In this document: in pieces, positions 45,604-59,370 of the stretch | How the letters are laid out: the number at the start of each line of letters is the position of its first letter | How positions within the stretch are numbered: the first letter of the stretch is position 1 | Source of the DNA: Sialis fuliginosa | Taxonomy: Eukaryota; Arthropoda; Insecta; Megaloptera; Sialidae | DNA: 64,000 nt | NCBI GenBank assembly: GCA_961205875.1 | Contig: OY540817.1 | Span: 18,077,001-18,141,000, forward strand | Direction: 5' to 3' | Translations under genes and position numbers: made by a program | The notes under the pieces: model-generated | Databases searched by the model: none | What the model was told of the DNA's origin: nothing | Seen by the model: only the letters and a program-made list of their open reading frames with translations

Positions 45604-46540
45604 TATTTAAAAAAAAATACTAGTTTTAATTTTCAAAAATTTCAATAAATCATCGCGAAAGTAAATTTTTATTAAAAATTTTAAACAAATATAATTTCAT
45701 TTTATCAATAATTTTTTTTTTTTTAATTTCAATATGCATCGTGATTGTGATATTTTGTAACCATACGTGATCGAGCGTGAGTAAAAAAAATGAATTCGTG
45801 AATAACCAAAATCACATTGAACGATCCAACTATTATAAATTATAAATCAGCCACAAAAATATAACATAATTCTAATTAAAAAGATTTATGGATACAAACA
45901 AAAAAACGAACAAAAAATCACGGTCTTACAAACATACTTATACAGAAGCACGCAGTATTAATTTCAACATTTGTTATTATAATAAAACAAAAATATAATT
46001 CTCGGCAGTGAAAGCATAATGTTAATTAAAAAAAACACAAAAGGATTAGCCGTTACAGTCTCAGTAAGCTATTAACTCATTCAATCCAACACAAATTCAA
46101 CTGCTGCAATCTAAAAACCGAGAATATCAAGTGACAGTTAATATATTTCATTACAAAGACTTATTTTGATGTGGGGATAGAAACGTATAGGAATAATATT
46201 TTTTATCATCCGGGCGGAACGTGTTAACAAAAACCAAGATATTTTTTTAATTATAATAAAGAATTTTTATCCTGATGTAAAACCATTTTAATTTTCCGGT
46301 GTTTAATTTCCATAATTTTATAATTGGGTCACTAGAAGATTACACCAAAATGAATTTCTATATTTTGTAATGATAAAAGAAGAAAAACTTTTTCTCCGTG
46401 TTTATTTTTTGTTTGTTATTTTTTATTCTATACACATTTTATAAAGTGTTTACATGTATTTGTCGCCGTCAGCCAAAAGTAGAAATAATTCATTTTGGTT
46501 GAACAAAGTAAAAAGTTTGACATAAGTTATTTAATATTGT
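45604..46540. other. Gene-free AT-rich spacer
   Basis: No feature supported. Confidence 0.4.
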
Positions 46541-46545
46541 TACTC

Positions 46546-46600
46546 AGGGTTTCTCAACCTTTTTTATTATTATTAGCCCCCCCTCTATCTCGGCAAAGTG
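46546..46600 (+). repeat. hAT MITE family S, left-end fragment
   Basis: CAGGGTTTCTCAACCTTTTT then GCCCCCCC, like the start of 31980-32376. Confidence 0.55.
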
Positions 46601-46792
46601 TGTTTAATAAGATCAGGACCGGCGTGAACTTTTGTGCCAATTAGTGGATTCTGTGATTGGATTTACTATACATACACTCTTGGGATCTATGTATAGGGAC
46701 CCTTAAAAACTCGCGTTGGTCCTAAATAAAACTTCAGTGTAGAATTAAATATCATAATTATTTATGAATAATATATGAAATATAGATACATA

Positions 46793-47091
46793 CAGTGTAT
46801 TCCAAGTTGATTAAGACATAGGAAATTTAACGTGGGGGCAATTAGAAGTGTTGTAGTAACCTTTGATCTAATTTAACGATGTAATTAGTATTTTGTTTTC
46901 AAATTTATTTCTGCCAAAAAATATTATTATAATTTTATCTAGGATGTTTACTTCAATTTCATTAATGTATTTTATTGTTAAAAACAAAATACTGTTGATT
47001 AATTTAAAATTTATCAGTTAGTTTCGAGGCGGTATTTCAAAATGCACCAATCACACATCGTTAAATTTGATCAAAGGCTACTACAACCCTG
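46793..47091 (+). mobile_element. Mariner-like MITE family K, truncated
   Basis: Starts TA|CAGTGTATTCCAAGTTGA and follows the complete copy at 50508. It is cut where repeat L begins at about 47090. Confidence 0.75.
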
Positions 47092-47285
47092 ATTTTGATG
47101 CAATTATCCATTTGGTCCTTCCCTGAATCCAGACTATTTTTGTCATGATGTCTGTGTGTCGGTCTGTCGACGCTGTAACTCAAATACGACAAATCGTAGA
47201 AGGATGAAATTTTATGTTTAAAATTAATTTTTGTCTATAGGAAGAAAATCTCCTATTTTTGAAAACGTTCTTTCAACCGGTTACT
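47089..47285 (+). repeat. Repeat family L, copy 2
   Basis: GATGTCTGTGTGTCGGTCTG and AATACGACAAATCGTAGAAG shared with 36230-36425. Confidence 0.8.
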
Positions 47286-48020
47286 GAAATCGATTTTTAG
47301 GGCTCTGCAAAAGAGTTATTCCCAAATACTCATTATAAAATTTCAATACATATGTCTACTTTAAGAATTGAAAAAAAACTTAACTAAAACTTTATTATAA
47401 ATTTAACCCAATCGTGCCCAGCGTTACATAATATGTAACAAAGCGCTTTTGTTAAGATTTTGCGTTTGAAAGCATACTTATTTTCGAGTATTGGACTGAA
47501 TACATCAACAATGCAACGTTCTGGAGTTTTAGTATACATAGATAGGTATGAATTGATAACAGAAAAAAATCAGCAATATCGGTAACAAAAAAAAACCTCG
47601 GGAACGATTGAGTTAATATTCAAGAGTTTTCATTTGTATCAGAATATAATTGTCACGATATAAGCTTAAATACCACCAGTTGAGGAACACTGTAGTAATC
47701 GATATGCTTAACCTGTGATTTAAAATTACAGTAAAACTTCCTAAACAATCTGACAGGTTTATTTGTGAAGTGTTATTATTGATTTCACCTTTTCAATAAA
47801 TTTGTGTGTTTTATTAAACCTTTAATGGCAAAAACTTGTACGATTGTGATTTAACGTAATTTACGATGTAAAAATGTTCTATTTTTAATTAGAACGTTAA
47901 TAATCAATGGGTTTTTAAGTAAAAGAACCCTGAATATCGAAACTTTGACCGAAATAAATTTCAAAATCATACAAATATAATTAACTTCAATGCTGCTTAT
48001 CTTCTTAATAAATAAAAAAA
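47286..48020. other. Gene-free spacer
   Basis: AT-rich, nothing supported. Confidence 0.4.
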
Positions 48021-48024
48021 CTTA

Positions 48025-48292
48025 TGCCCGGTATTATAAAGGAGCTAGCAAATTTGCTAGCTAGCAAGCACTCTCAAATCAGTTTTAAACTTATATGACA
48101 GTTCTCTTTGAGATTTTTTTACAGATATTTGCAAGTACAGTAAGTTGATTTTTACCGTTTTTACTCAAGATTAGTAAATATACTTTTACTTCCTATGCAT
48201 GAAACTACCTGTCAAAAACTCCCATAGAACTGTTTGATACCCCATTTGAAAGTGCTTGCAAGCTTGCAAATTTTCCTTTATAATACCGGACA
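48025..48292. mobile_element. Harbinger-like MITE family C, copy 3
   Basis: TGCCCGGTATTATAAAGGAG to CCTTTATAATACCGGACA with TTA at 48022-48024 and 48293-48295. Confidence 0.88.
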
Positions 48293-48922
48293 TTAGTTAT
48301 TATTTCAAAATTGGACGTACAATCAAACAAATGTACAGGTCAAACGTATAACCCCGTAAAAACCAATAGATCAGTTTTTGAACAAAAATAATTTTAACTA
48401 AAAATTAATTCTCGATTTTGGTTAACCTTTAACCATTACGTTGGAATGAGCAGGGGCGAAGCGAGGGGTAGGGGAAGGTAGTAAACAGTTTTAAAAAGCT
48501 TTAATTTGTCGTTATAACACAATTTGTATGATGCATATTTTTTTACAACCAGTACGCTGTGGGCGGTAACGGTTATTATTTACAGCACAATCGAGTGGCT
48601 GGCCTTTGATTTCACGTAATTTGTGATTTCATTTCGATAATTTGACACAAGGATTACCTACATTGATGGCAATTGGGAATATATTATTGACAAGTGCTTA
48701 TTGTGCGTGCTTCATGCAAAATACTCTCATGTTTATTAACTAATGTACCGTTAAAATTAGCTGCTAATTATAGATATTTACTTATTTCCTGTAAATGGAG
48801 CATGATATGAAAATGTTTATAGAAAATGAAAAAAATAATAGGGTAAAAGTGGAATAGTTGCCCCATTTTTTGAAATTAGTATTTTTTAATTAACTGATGA
48901 GAAGGTTCTAATTTAATTAATG

Positions 48923-49550
48923 TTAGGTACTGGCACCAGTCTTGGATCATATCCCAGTGTTGTACTAAATTAGAAATATTTGTTGATATTGATTACTTTG
49001 CCATTACTGAATCATAATCTATAAACACTTAACTGTAAAACAGCTTAATATGATGAAAATCGGCTGATGGGTGTCAAAATGGTGGACATTTAAACTAATT
49101 ATTGGTATAATCTATTTATTAATTATTATATTATCAGAGCATCTACTTTACATTGTTTCAAATGTTACGATTCTTTATTTTATATCTTTTGTGTCGTAGT
49201 ACTGATCATTTTGTAATCATTAGCAAGTGTCTATATCTGGGTGCCCATTATTGGTTTTACTTTTACCATTACTGAAAAAATGATAAGTATTACGACACAA
49301 AAGATATAAAATAAAGAATTATAAATTTTGAAACAATGTAAAGCAAATGTTATGATAATGTATTAATTAATAAATAGATTACACTAATAATTAATTTAAA
49401 TGTCTACCATTTGGCCGATTTTCTTCAAATTACGCTATTTTAAAGTGATTCAGTAATGGCAGTAATCAAATATCAACAAATATTTCTCATTTAGTTCATT
49501 TAATTAAATAAAAATCCAACACTGGGATATGATTCAAGACTGGAGCCAGA
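48923..49550. repeat. Family B foldback (two inverted right halves)
   Basis: TTAGGTACTGGCACCAGTCT leads an inverted right half that meets a forward right half near 49265, ending CAAGACTGGAGCCAGAAA. The left half of family B is missing, so the unit is a palindrome of about 630 bp. Confidence 0.75.
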
Positions 49551-49559
49551 AAAACATAA

Positions 49560-50500
49560 ATTTTCATCATTTCAAAATTTATTTTATACAATAATATATT
49601 AAATCGTGTCACGAGCGTGCGTGAGTAAAAAAATAGTGTGTGATCGTAAGATTATATATTTTTAATTAAATAATTTTAAATTTTAACAAAATGCAAACAG
49701 TCGTTTTTTTTGTAAGAACTTTCATAACTTCACGGAACACCAGTTTAGAACCACTGGCCATAATTTAATTTAATTAATAGTACTATACTGTTACAATTTG
49801 TCGAAACTTTGGCTTATGATGGGGTCAAGTTAGGTTAGTATATAATTGAATTTATACCAATGATAAAAATAATTATGCTAAATCCATAAATTTCAAACAC
49901 CATCTGAGAAAACAATACAATTTAACAAATCGTCGCAAGGACAAAAAAGATTACATAATTGTATTTTATGCAAAACGCTTAAAATAAAAAGCAATGTCAA
50001 AAAGACATAGAATTTAAAGCAAATTACAAGTAAGTCTATTTGAAGAGCCTTCCTTGACGGCGGGCAATTTCCGACTAGTTATAAAAGCTCTCACAGCTTA
50101 AAGCGATTGCAGCTTTTGTGCACGGCTTTTTCTTCTTCTAGTTTCGAGCATTTCCTGACCTGAGAGAATTTATTGCCAGGATCAGAATCTGCCCGTTTAG
50201 TCAACATTTTGAGTTGATTATATTTTTTATGAATCTTTTTTCGAGAAGTAAACTTTAGGATTATGGTTTTATGTTGTCGAATTTGATTACAAACGGCGTA
50301 ATTTATTGGCCAGCTTGTACAGTATTGTCCATTCTTTATTTTCTTATTAAGTTTTTCCCGATTTTCCTGCACAATACACAGTATATTATTGTTTTATCAT
50401 TTTGTTACGTTTGTTTCGTATATGTTGCTATATTGGATTTTATCGGGTAAGGTTGTTAGCCGAAGGGACTGAATACACTTTTCAGTTGAGAGAATAGTTT
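49560..50500. other. Gene-free spacer
   Basis: AT-rich. A 93-codon minus ORF at 50091-50372 (Lys-rich) has no recognisable features and is probably chance. Confidence 0.4.
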
Positions 50501-50507
50501 AAACATA

Positions 50508-50893
50508 CAGTGTATTCCAAGTTGATTAAGACATAGGAAATTTAACATGGGGGCAATTAGAAATGTTATAGTACTAACCTTTGGTCAAATTTAATGATAT
50601 GTCATTGGTGCATTTTGAAATGCCGCCACAAAATTTAGTAAAATAGTTATTAGTATTTTGTTTTAAAATTTATATCTCTGCCAAAAAATATTACTATAAT
50701 TTTATCTAGGATGTTTATTTTACTTTCATTAGAGTTGAAAACAAAATACTGTTGATTAATTTAAAATGTATCAATTAGTTTCGAGGCGACATTTCAAAAT
50801 GCACCAATCACACATCGTTAAATTAGACCAAAGGTTACTACAACACTTTTAATTACCCCCATGTTAAATTTCCTATGTCTTTGGAATACACTG
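50508..50893. mobile_element. Mariner-like MITE family K, complete
   Basis: Ends CAGTGTATTCCAA inverted, TA at 50506-50507 and 50894-50895. Arms of about 120 bp, including GGTGCATTTTGAAATGCCGC, are near reverse complements. Confidence 0.88.
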
Positions 50894-51129
50894 TATATGC
50901 AGTTAAATGAGAGATTTAAATAATTTGTTATTATTAATTTTTGACTTATTTACATTGACAATCAATTTCAAAATAAACAAAAAACATATGTTTCAACTGG
51001 TACCATACCAAATTAATTATATTTAACACGCACAAAAAAAATTAACCAATTTGTGAAAAAATTAGAATAAATATATTAAAGATGGTACAAATTGTGCGTA
51101 GATTTCAAATTAGTAGTAAATATAAAGAA

Positions 51130-51478
51130 ATAAATAAATACTAGCTGTTACACGCGACCTACGTCCATGTGGAATACGAGTTAGGTAATAAATATTTCTG
51201 TTATGATAATAGTCGATAAAACAGGTTTTTAATTTCGAATTTTCACGATAGATGTCTACACCAAAAAAGTATAACATTCGAGCGTACAAATGTTGCACAC
51301 CCATTTTTTTAGTCTAATAAATTTTTGAGACACAAAGTAGCCTATGTCCTTTCTCATGACGTAAGCTATCTCCATACCAAATTTCATCAAAATCGGTTCA
51401 ACGGTTTAGCCGTCAAAAAGTAACAAACAGACTGACAGACAGAAACTCTTTCGCATTTATAATATTAGTATGGATAGG
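51130..51478 (+). repeat. Retroposon-tail-like repeat
   Basis: AAATCGGTTCAACGGTTTAG, CAGACTGACAGACAGA, then CGCATTTATAATATTAGTAT resembles the widespread insect RTE/SINE 3' end. A shorter copy lies at 58380-58490. Confidence 0.5.
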
Positions 51479-51479
51479 T

Positions 51480-52285
51480 ATATTACATATCTATTTTATG
51501 TGTATTAAGTTAAAAGAATTGTAATTTTATATTTAATTTATTTATACCTTAACAGTATTTTAACATAAATATTTCCAATACATAAACAGTTGGAGTACTA
51601 TTACTTTATATTATTTCAAGAGCGAATGACAGTAATAATAGTAATAAAACGACATACACAATAATATATAAATATATATACCATATGTACCTATATAGCT
51701 ATATATAAACAAACATAGATATATAATATATTGCATCACAAAATTGAGTAGAGGAGGGAGTTAATTACCTTCCCCATGAGTTACCCTACTTATATTTAAT
51801 GATTAATATATTAGATAGATAGATAGATGGATATCTATAGATATATATGTATATGTAGGTATAGTACATAATATGATATGTAATATATGAACGAGTATGG
51901 TTATAATATCGCAGAATCATCGATATTAACCCATTAACGTCCAAAAGAAAAACATGTAGAAGATTTTTTTAAATGGAATTAAGTACATAATACACATACA
52001 ATATATTTAACTAAATATTACAACAATTAAATTTTGTATGTCCACGATTGCGCTTGTAAATTAAATTGAATAAAAAAATTAAAAAGTAAATTTCGTATTT
52101 CCACAATTTTGTTTATAAATGTTAATTGTTTTCATGTTCGTACAAATCATATAAAAACTAACTATATTATACAATACTAATCTGTGTTTTATTTAACCTC
52201 ACTTCTACGTATTCACGTCATTCCCTCGACTGTGCATCCCGATACAGTCACGTAGATGATCTAGTGACGAGCAGCAGTGATCACG
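51480..52285. other. Gene-free spacer
   Basis: AT-rich with short ATAG/ATATAT repeats (about 51810-51850). Confidence 0.4.
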
Positions 52286-52289
52286 GCAA

Positions 52290-52489
52290 AACACTTTTTT
52301 TTGGACCCCTCCCAAATTTGCTGTATCCCACTTATTTTTTAATATTTTGCCATTAAAAAAAATACAATGTTTTCTGTAAATACATATCTTTCATGTGGAA
52401 AAACATTTGTTATTAATTATTTTAATGCGTGGCCAAAAAAAAATCTTAAAAAAGAGCTTTTTTTGGAAGTCCCAACTGGGTCTGCCCCC
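52290..52489 (-). repeat. TTAA-flanked element family D, right-end fragment
   Basis: GGACCCCTCCCAAATTTGCT to CAACTGGGTCTGCCCCC then TTAA; inverse of the left end of 24930-25616. Confidence 0.75.
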
Positions 52490-53020
52490 TTAACAAACTC
52501 GTGAAAAGTTTTATTAAATATATAGAAGTATTATTATAATAATGTTCATCTTATAACAGAACAAATTTAAAATCTATTATAGATCTTCCCTCTTCTTTTA
52601 AAATATTAAAATCAAATACTCGAATAAAAATGCAAATAACAGAAATATTATTTTCATCTCAATTTGTACAAGTACATGTGTTTTTAACCGGTATAAAAAA
52701 TTTCATAAACTTTATACAAACATAGCATATCACTTTTAGACTTTAACGCATTTTCATACAAACAAGATTTGTTGTTGTGGAAAATTTCATACATGTGGAA
52801 CATGGTCCGCGTTTTGCTCTAACGGGGTAATAAAGAAAACTACCTTGCTGGTGGCGGTGAAAAACACAACTCGAGAAGAATATTACATGTTGGAAAATGG
52901 CAGTGCAACTCTTCAGTTATGTTCACGTATATAGTACAGGGTTGGCTTAGCTCAAACCACTTTTTAAATATTTCAGTTTGGCATAGTTTTTTTTTATCAA
53001 TTCTATAGAATTGAAATACA
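52490..53020. other. Gene-free spacer
   Basis: Nothing supported. Confidence 0.35.
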
Positions 53021-53024
53021 AGTA

Positions 53025-53520
53025 AGATACTGGCACCAGTTATGGCCGCTATAAGAGCAAGGTTTACTGTTTTTGCGATTGACGGGCTTCTTTTTTGTAA
53101 TTCTCATGAACTCGTGTTACTAATAAAACAAGTAACTGTTTATTAAATCAATTTAATTACCAAAGTCCACAAATATAGTTTATTTTTTAAATTATAGCTT
53201 GTGTTTTTGTCAGTGATGGACACTTGCTAATGATTACAAAATGATAAGTACTACGACACAAAAGATATAAAAGAAAGAATAGTCAAATTTGAAACAATGT
53301 AAGGCAGTTGCTATAATAATATAATAATTAATAAATAAATTATACAAATAATAAGTTTAAATGTCCACCATTTTGACACCTATTGACCGATTGTCATCAA
53401 ATCACGTTGTAAGACAGTTAAATGAATACAGATTAATATTCAGAAACAGTAGTAATCAAATATCAACAAATATTTATAATTAAGTACATTTAATTTAAAA
53501 AATAGCCATTACAAAGTTTT
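53025..53520 (+). repeat. Family B, near full-length
   Basis: GATACTGGCACCAGTTATGG through GTCCACCATTTTGACACC to AAAAATAGCCATTAC. The terminal inverted end is missing on the right. Confidence 0.8.
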
Positions 53521-53832
53521 TATATTGATAAAAATATAGCTATAGTAAATAACTTTTTCATAATACTGTATTTAAGGGAAATTAAGGGTTAAAACTATGC
53601 AACGATTATGGAGATATAAGCATTTAAATAGAAATAAGAATTGTACCCTCTAATACTGCCGTAGTTCTACGTCAAAAGTTATAAAAACAACGTAGGATAC
53701 CACGATTTAAAAAAATCATTTTACAGTGTCTTCAACCAAAAAAACTTTGAGAACCACTGCAGTAAGGTGACAAAAGATTGTTTGTTTTCAAGTTGCCAAC
53801 ACTGTAATAGATAGATGAATAATAAATGCATA

Positions 53833-54024
53833 CAGTAGAATCTCGATATATATAACGGACTAACTCGGATGAGGTAACTTCTGATAAAAAAATTCATTTT
53901 ATACAACCGAAGTTTTTTGTAAAAAGTATATTAACTCGTAGGGATATTTGTAATTAAAATGATACCTACAAAGTCTAAATTAAATATTAGTTATATCGGG
54001 GCCCGTTATATCGAGGTGTTACTG
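53833..54024. mobile_element. Tigger-like MITE
   Basis: CAGTAGAATCTCGATATATA and the reverse of CCTCGATATAACGGGC-type end, TA at 53831-53832 and 54025-54026. 192 bp, no coding. Confidence 0.8.
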
Positions 54025-54026
54025 TA

Positions 54027-55855
54027 ATTTACATTTTATAAGCTCATATGATACACAATACATCATTCTTCATTTAACGACAGGGATAACGATACTATAA
54101 AATATTGTATTGATATTACAAAATTAAATGTTAAACCATAAATTAATAACATGGGCCGACAATAACAACTGATTTTATATAATAACTTTGATAACACTAA
54201 ATAATGGTGGTTTCTATTTTTTTCATCACAAAAGAATTATGTATGTACATTTGTATGTATTTTATTGAATCTATAGTTCGTTTGACAGCATTTAGAATTT
54301 TTCTTTGTTTTATTTTGATAGGACTTTCACTGTTAAGAAGTCCAAGACCCTTAAATTAGTTTAATTTATTTTGAATTCATATAATTTCATACATATTAAC
54401 CCCTTAACTGGCAATAGATCATATATGTATGTAAATTTTTAAATAACTTTGACTATTTCTGAAGGATTTGGACAAAATTTGGTATAATATCATTTTTGAG
54501 GGTGTTGAATCCTAATCTGACATTAGAATTATGAAATTGAATATAGTGGGCTCAAAATGGCGACTTTAATGTGTCAAAATAACTATTTTCTATTTACAAA
54601 AAATCTAAATCCCTTTTTTTGAAATAATAATAATTTTCACATTTGAATATTAAAAATATTTTTTTTTGTAAATTTCTAAATTTTACCCTTAACCCCAATC
54701 TTTAACCTTAAAGGGGTTTCAAATCAGAAAAATAACTTTTAAAATGGAATCAGAGACTCACGAAAACCCACGGAAACTGAAAAAAGTTATGGTTAAAAAA
54801 TTTAATTACAGTCTGTTTCATTTAAGATTGCAGTGGCTGGCGGGGATTACACAGTACGATTTACACAAGCACTATTCTTGCACTAGCTCGCCCACAGAAG
54901 ATAGTTTTGTTTTAATATGTATATGAAAACTTTTAATATTTGTAAGAAATAAAACCTTTGTATTATGAATATTAGTTTTCTAATATCCTAATGTCGATAA
55001 TATAATACACATTTTAAGAATAACTAAAAGCCTCTATACATCACCCAGTCTGCAGGTTCGATTTTAAGGGACGTAGAGTAGGGGGTAAATCGGGTACAAT
55101 TATAGTAAGTAGTGTTCCCTATACACGACCTGCAGATTGAATGTCAAATTGGATGGTGTTTAGAGGCCTTAATCTGACAATTTGAATTTAATTACAGGCA
55201 ACATGAATTAGTAGATGTATTGCGTCAGTGAAAATTGTGTTATTGTGAATCTGCCTGGTGTTTTGACCAATCAGGAACGCGTATTATGCTTCCTATGTTA
55301 TCTACCGCTGCAATCTTAAATGAAACAGACTATAGGATATTTATTTTAATAAATATGTATAAAAATGAAAAAAAAATAGATTTCGATTTAAATTCGTTTG
55401 AAGTCACAGGAAATTTCTAGTATGTTATGTAATTGCTATGCGAGTGTATATGTTGTGTATAGAGTTCGTTATATAGATGCTTTACTGTACATTCAACGAT
55501 ACAGTAATAAGAATAGTAGATATTTGCTCTCTGGTTTCACATTTATTGATTCGTTAATAGCAAAAAGTAGCTCATCGTTTTGTATTGCATGGTTCTTATT
55601 CCAGCGACAAAAAGCGCACGTTTTTGTACCCAGCGCCTCCACCATCACGTCAACAATAATGCTGTCTATTGATTTATATACTGACATTTCTATTACATTA
55701 TTTTGACATTTGAATTGTTGTTATTTTTGGGAATATTTAAATATCGACAAAGTGTCAGACAGAAATAAAAATGTATATTATTTGAAAAATGTGAGTGAAG
55801 ATATATACAATACATAGAATGTTGATTTGTTGAATTTTTACTTTCTTATACCAAT
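54027..55855. other. Gene-free spacer with overlapping ORFs
   Basis: AT-rich with a slightly GC-richer patch at 55560-55680. There a minus frame (CAFCRWNKNHAIQNDELLFA, 55493-55687) and a plus frame (55398-55706) overlap. Neither is recognised. Confidence 0.25.
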
Positions 55856-55857
55856 GT

Positions 55858-56074
55858 AAGGTACTGGCACCAGTCTTCGATTTAGTTTTAAATCAACCAT
55901 TTATCTATCAGCTAATTATTATATACAAAGGTACTGGCACCAGTGTTGGATATGACCCCAGTAATGGCTATTTTTAAATTAAATGTACTGAATTAGAAAT
56001 ATTTGTTGATATTTGATTACTACCATTTCTGAATATTAATCTATATACATTTAACTGTCTTACAAGTGTGTATG
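55858..56074 (-). repeat. Family B ends and inverted fragment
   Basis: AAGGTACTGGCACCAGTCTT alone, then AAGGTACTGGCACCAGTGTT continuing through the inverted interior to TTTAACTGTCTTACAA. Confidence 0.7.
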
Positions 56075-56666
56075 TTGCCGTTAAGGCTGGTAAAATATTG
56101 GTCGAATTTCGACCATAGGCGATACTCGTTATTATTAATATTCAATTTTCTAAGTGACTATTAATAATTATAGAAATAATATCAAACAATATCTACATAT
56201 TTCAATACAAAGAACTTTTTCAAACAATGTTCATCTTCTGTGGTGTTCCGACCGAACTATTCTCTTGGTGATATGTAAAAACTGTTACATAAAATATTAA
56301 TATATGTTCGAGTATGGCAAAGCATATGAGCAAAGTAGACGCTGTTGAAATACAGTTTTTGTTATCAAATTCATTGTGGTTTTTGCTCCATATTATGTAA
56401 TAATATTTCAATGTTTTGTACATTAATTTAATACCCCGTGTTGTACCCCTTCCCCCGTGAAGGCACATAAATTTCGAGTATATTTTCATATTTCAACATA
56501 TATATAATATTGTAAACTTGTATTTTAACATATTTGCAATCTATTTTTTCATTTCAGGGGTCTGATGTAATTTTTTTATATTTATTATATTATTTATTTA
56601 TATGGTTTTTTACGCGGTAAAATTAACAATTATAATTAATATATACAAAAATGGTAATTTACATAA

Positions 56667-57168
56667 GGTACTGGCACCAGTTATGGCCGCTATAAGAGCA
56701 AGGTTTACTGTTTTTGTGATTGACGGGCTTCTTTTTTGTAATTATGAACTAATGTTATTAATAAAACAAGCAACTCTTTATTTAATCAATATAATTACCA
56801 AAGTTCGCAAATATAGTTTTTTTTTTTAATTATAGCCTTTTATTTTGTTTATGTTATGAGTACGCAGTGATGGACACTTGCTAATAATTACAAAATGATA
56901 AGTACTACAACACAAAAGACATAAAAGAAAAAATCATTTTTGAAGCAATGTAAAGCAGTTGCTATAATAATATAATAATTAATTAATTAATTATACTAAT
57001 AATTAGTTTAATTGTCCACCATTTTGACACATATTGGCTGATTGTCATCAAATCACACTGTAAGACAGTTAAATGTATATAGATTAATATTCAGAAATGG
57101 TAGTAATCAAATATCATCAAATATTTATAATTCAGTACATTTAATTTAAAAAAAGCCATTACTGTAGT
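56667..57168 (+). repeat. Family B, near full-length
   Basis: AAGGTACTGGCACCAGTTAT to AAAAAAAGCCATTACTG. Same order of blocks as 53025-53520. Confidence 0.8.
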
Positions 57169-57703
57169 CATATAAACCATTACCTTATATTTTTTCTAAA
57201 TGTTTAACACAATTTTAAAATCCGCTTATGTATATTTACCAAATGAAGACCATAGGAAACAATATTTTTAACCCAAAATTAAATATATTCATATCGACGG
57301 CACATATATATTTTTTCAATTGTTTTAAAAGCAGACCGACTCCGCTTTTTATCTGTATATAAATATTATATACATTTACCTTTAAATAAAAACATTATAC
57401 CTACATCCGCAATTTATAAATTCAATTTGGTCTCACGGAACAATAAAGGTAGCTACACATCTGTATAGTACCTTTATAATTTCAAAACAATGGCAATAAT
57501 GGCTTACGATCGGTGATTATTATAAATTTATACTGGTATAAATGTCTCGAGAATTTTGATATACATGGTGATTGTTATTATCATTAATATTATGACTATT
57601 TGAATCTTATCGTGTAAATTGGGTAAAGTGCTAAAGAAATAACTTTATGGTGCAGTATCTTCAATTTTGGGTAGTATTTAAGAAATTTTTTATATATTTT
57701 GAG

Positions 57704-57896
57704 CAGGGCCGTAACTACCACTGGGGCAACCGGAGCGTAGTGTGCCCCCGCAGCAGAGTAAATTAAAATTAGCAATAAGTGTAAAATTCAAATTGGCAAC
57801 GAAAAAAAATGTCTTTAATTTTTATATTTTGTATATAATTAGGGCCCCTCGGTAATGTGTTGCCCCGGGGCCCCCAAGACTGTAGTCACGGCCCTG
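57704..57896. mobile_element. hAT MITE, 193 bp
   Basis: Ends CAGGGCCGTAACTACCA and TGTAGTCACGGCCCTG inverted. Flanks ATTTTGAG / ACTTTGAG form an 8-bp duplication with one mismatch. Confidence 0.82.
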
Positions 57897-58068
57897 ACTT
57901 TGAGCATTAAATATATTGTATTTGAGTAATAACATTTTGAATTCTAAGCATTATACATACTAAACATAAAGTGTGGTAATAAAAATAATTTTTTTGAGTA
58001 ATAACATTTTCCGTTTTGAGCAATAATATTTGCGTTCGTTATTATTGTATAATTTTATAACTTTTATT

Positions 58069-58093
58069 TGGGGGGGGGGGTCCATTACCCCCC
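58069..58093. repeat. Mirrored G and C homopolymer runs
   Basis: A run of ten Gs and a run of nine Cs separated by TCCATTA; a potential hairpin or G-quadruplex former. Confidence 0.7.
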
Positions 58094-58107
58094 CCCTCTT
58101 CCTCCAA

Positions 58108-58367
58108 ATAAAATAAGGTTAACCTGAAGAATATGCCGTTACCGACGTCACAACTATCAATATAGATCTAACCTAATTTATCCTAACCTAACGAAAACTA
58201 ACCAACCCAAAACTAATCAAATCGATTTCGCCCCAATAGATTGCCCTAACCAAGGGCAGATAACTTGTATTTTATTAGAACGTCAACCCTCTACGATTTA
58301 TAAAATACATACATATAATATAAATACATGATATTGCTCATTTAGTACAAATTGATACAAATTTTCA
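58108..58367 (-). repeat. Dispersed repeat, copy without the MITE
   Basis: Inverse of 13105-13511 (TATGCCGTTACCGACGTCAC, CCCTAACCAAGGGC). Around 58260-58275 it shows the uninterrupted sequence where the other copy holds MITE family E. Confidence 0.8.
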
Positions 58368-58379
58368 TATCGTGTTCTG

Positions 58380-58490
58380 ACAAATTTCATCAAAATCGGT
58401 TCAACGGTTTAGCCGTGAAAAAGTAACAAACAGACAGATAGAAAAACATACATAATTTCACATTTATAATATTAGTGGATTATTTACAAA
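58380..58490 (+). repeat. Retroposon-tail-like repeat
   Basis: AAATCGGTTCAACGGTTTAG, then CAGACAGATAG and CATTTATAATATTAGTGG. Confidence 0.5.
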
Positions 58491-59370
58491 ATATTATAAA
58501 AATAAAACTAATTATTTATAAAACATAAGAACATTTGTAAACTTTAAAATCGTCCTGAAACAAAAACGACTGATTCTACAAAACTAAAAATAATGTAGTA
58601 GGTACTTACATAATATATATCTACAGAAATTCGATAAAAAGTGAAGCGAATCGATTTAGTTTCAAAACAGCTTCTACTGTTTTTAAAAAACTAAAAAAAA
58701 CAACTGAAAACTCATTACAACTTTTGTAAAATGAAATTAAATTTCAAGACGTATTTCAAAAAAACAATTCAATTTTACGAATTCGATGTAAACTTAAAAA
58801 ATACATAGGTATCTAAAAATACAAACTAACTTTTATTAAAACATTTTTATATGATATTAAAATAGTTGTAGAAAGTTCCGCGAGCGCTAAACGAAAAGGA
58901 AAAGAGAGAGGGTGACATCTTGATGGGACAATGAAAGTTAATAAAGGCGAAATACTTTGCCAAATGTTACGGATGGCCCTTCGCAGATCTATTACCAGCT
59001 AAGAAAATTCACTTGAGAACAGAAGAATGGACCACTTAAATTTATTTCACTTACATGAATTTTATATATTTTAGGCGAGAATTTTGTTTAGGATGGGTAA
59101 TTAAATCATTTTTTTATTATAGATTTTGTTAATTTTTTTAATAATTATTTATTATTGCAAGTTAGGTTAGGTTAAGCCGATTTTTCTTATACAAGATTTT
59201 AATAGAAATATGCATTTTAAAAATAAATTGAAATTTTATATTCAGGGAAGAAGACCTCTAATTTTTGATAACAATCTTAAAACGTACTTATTTAATTGTG
59301 TTTTGTTAAAATATCAAAAAATACGAAAACAAGAATAAATAAATATATATTTTTTTTAATTGATTTTCTA

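Noticed and set aside
55051-55075. GCAGGTTCGATTTTAAGG considered as a tRNA 3' part
   Set aside because: No cloverleaf partner upstream.
59149-59180. TTAGGTTAGGTTAAG considered as telomere-like (TTAGG)n
   Set aside because: Only two partial units and no array.
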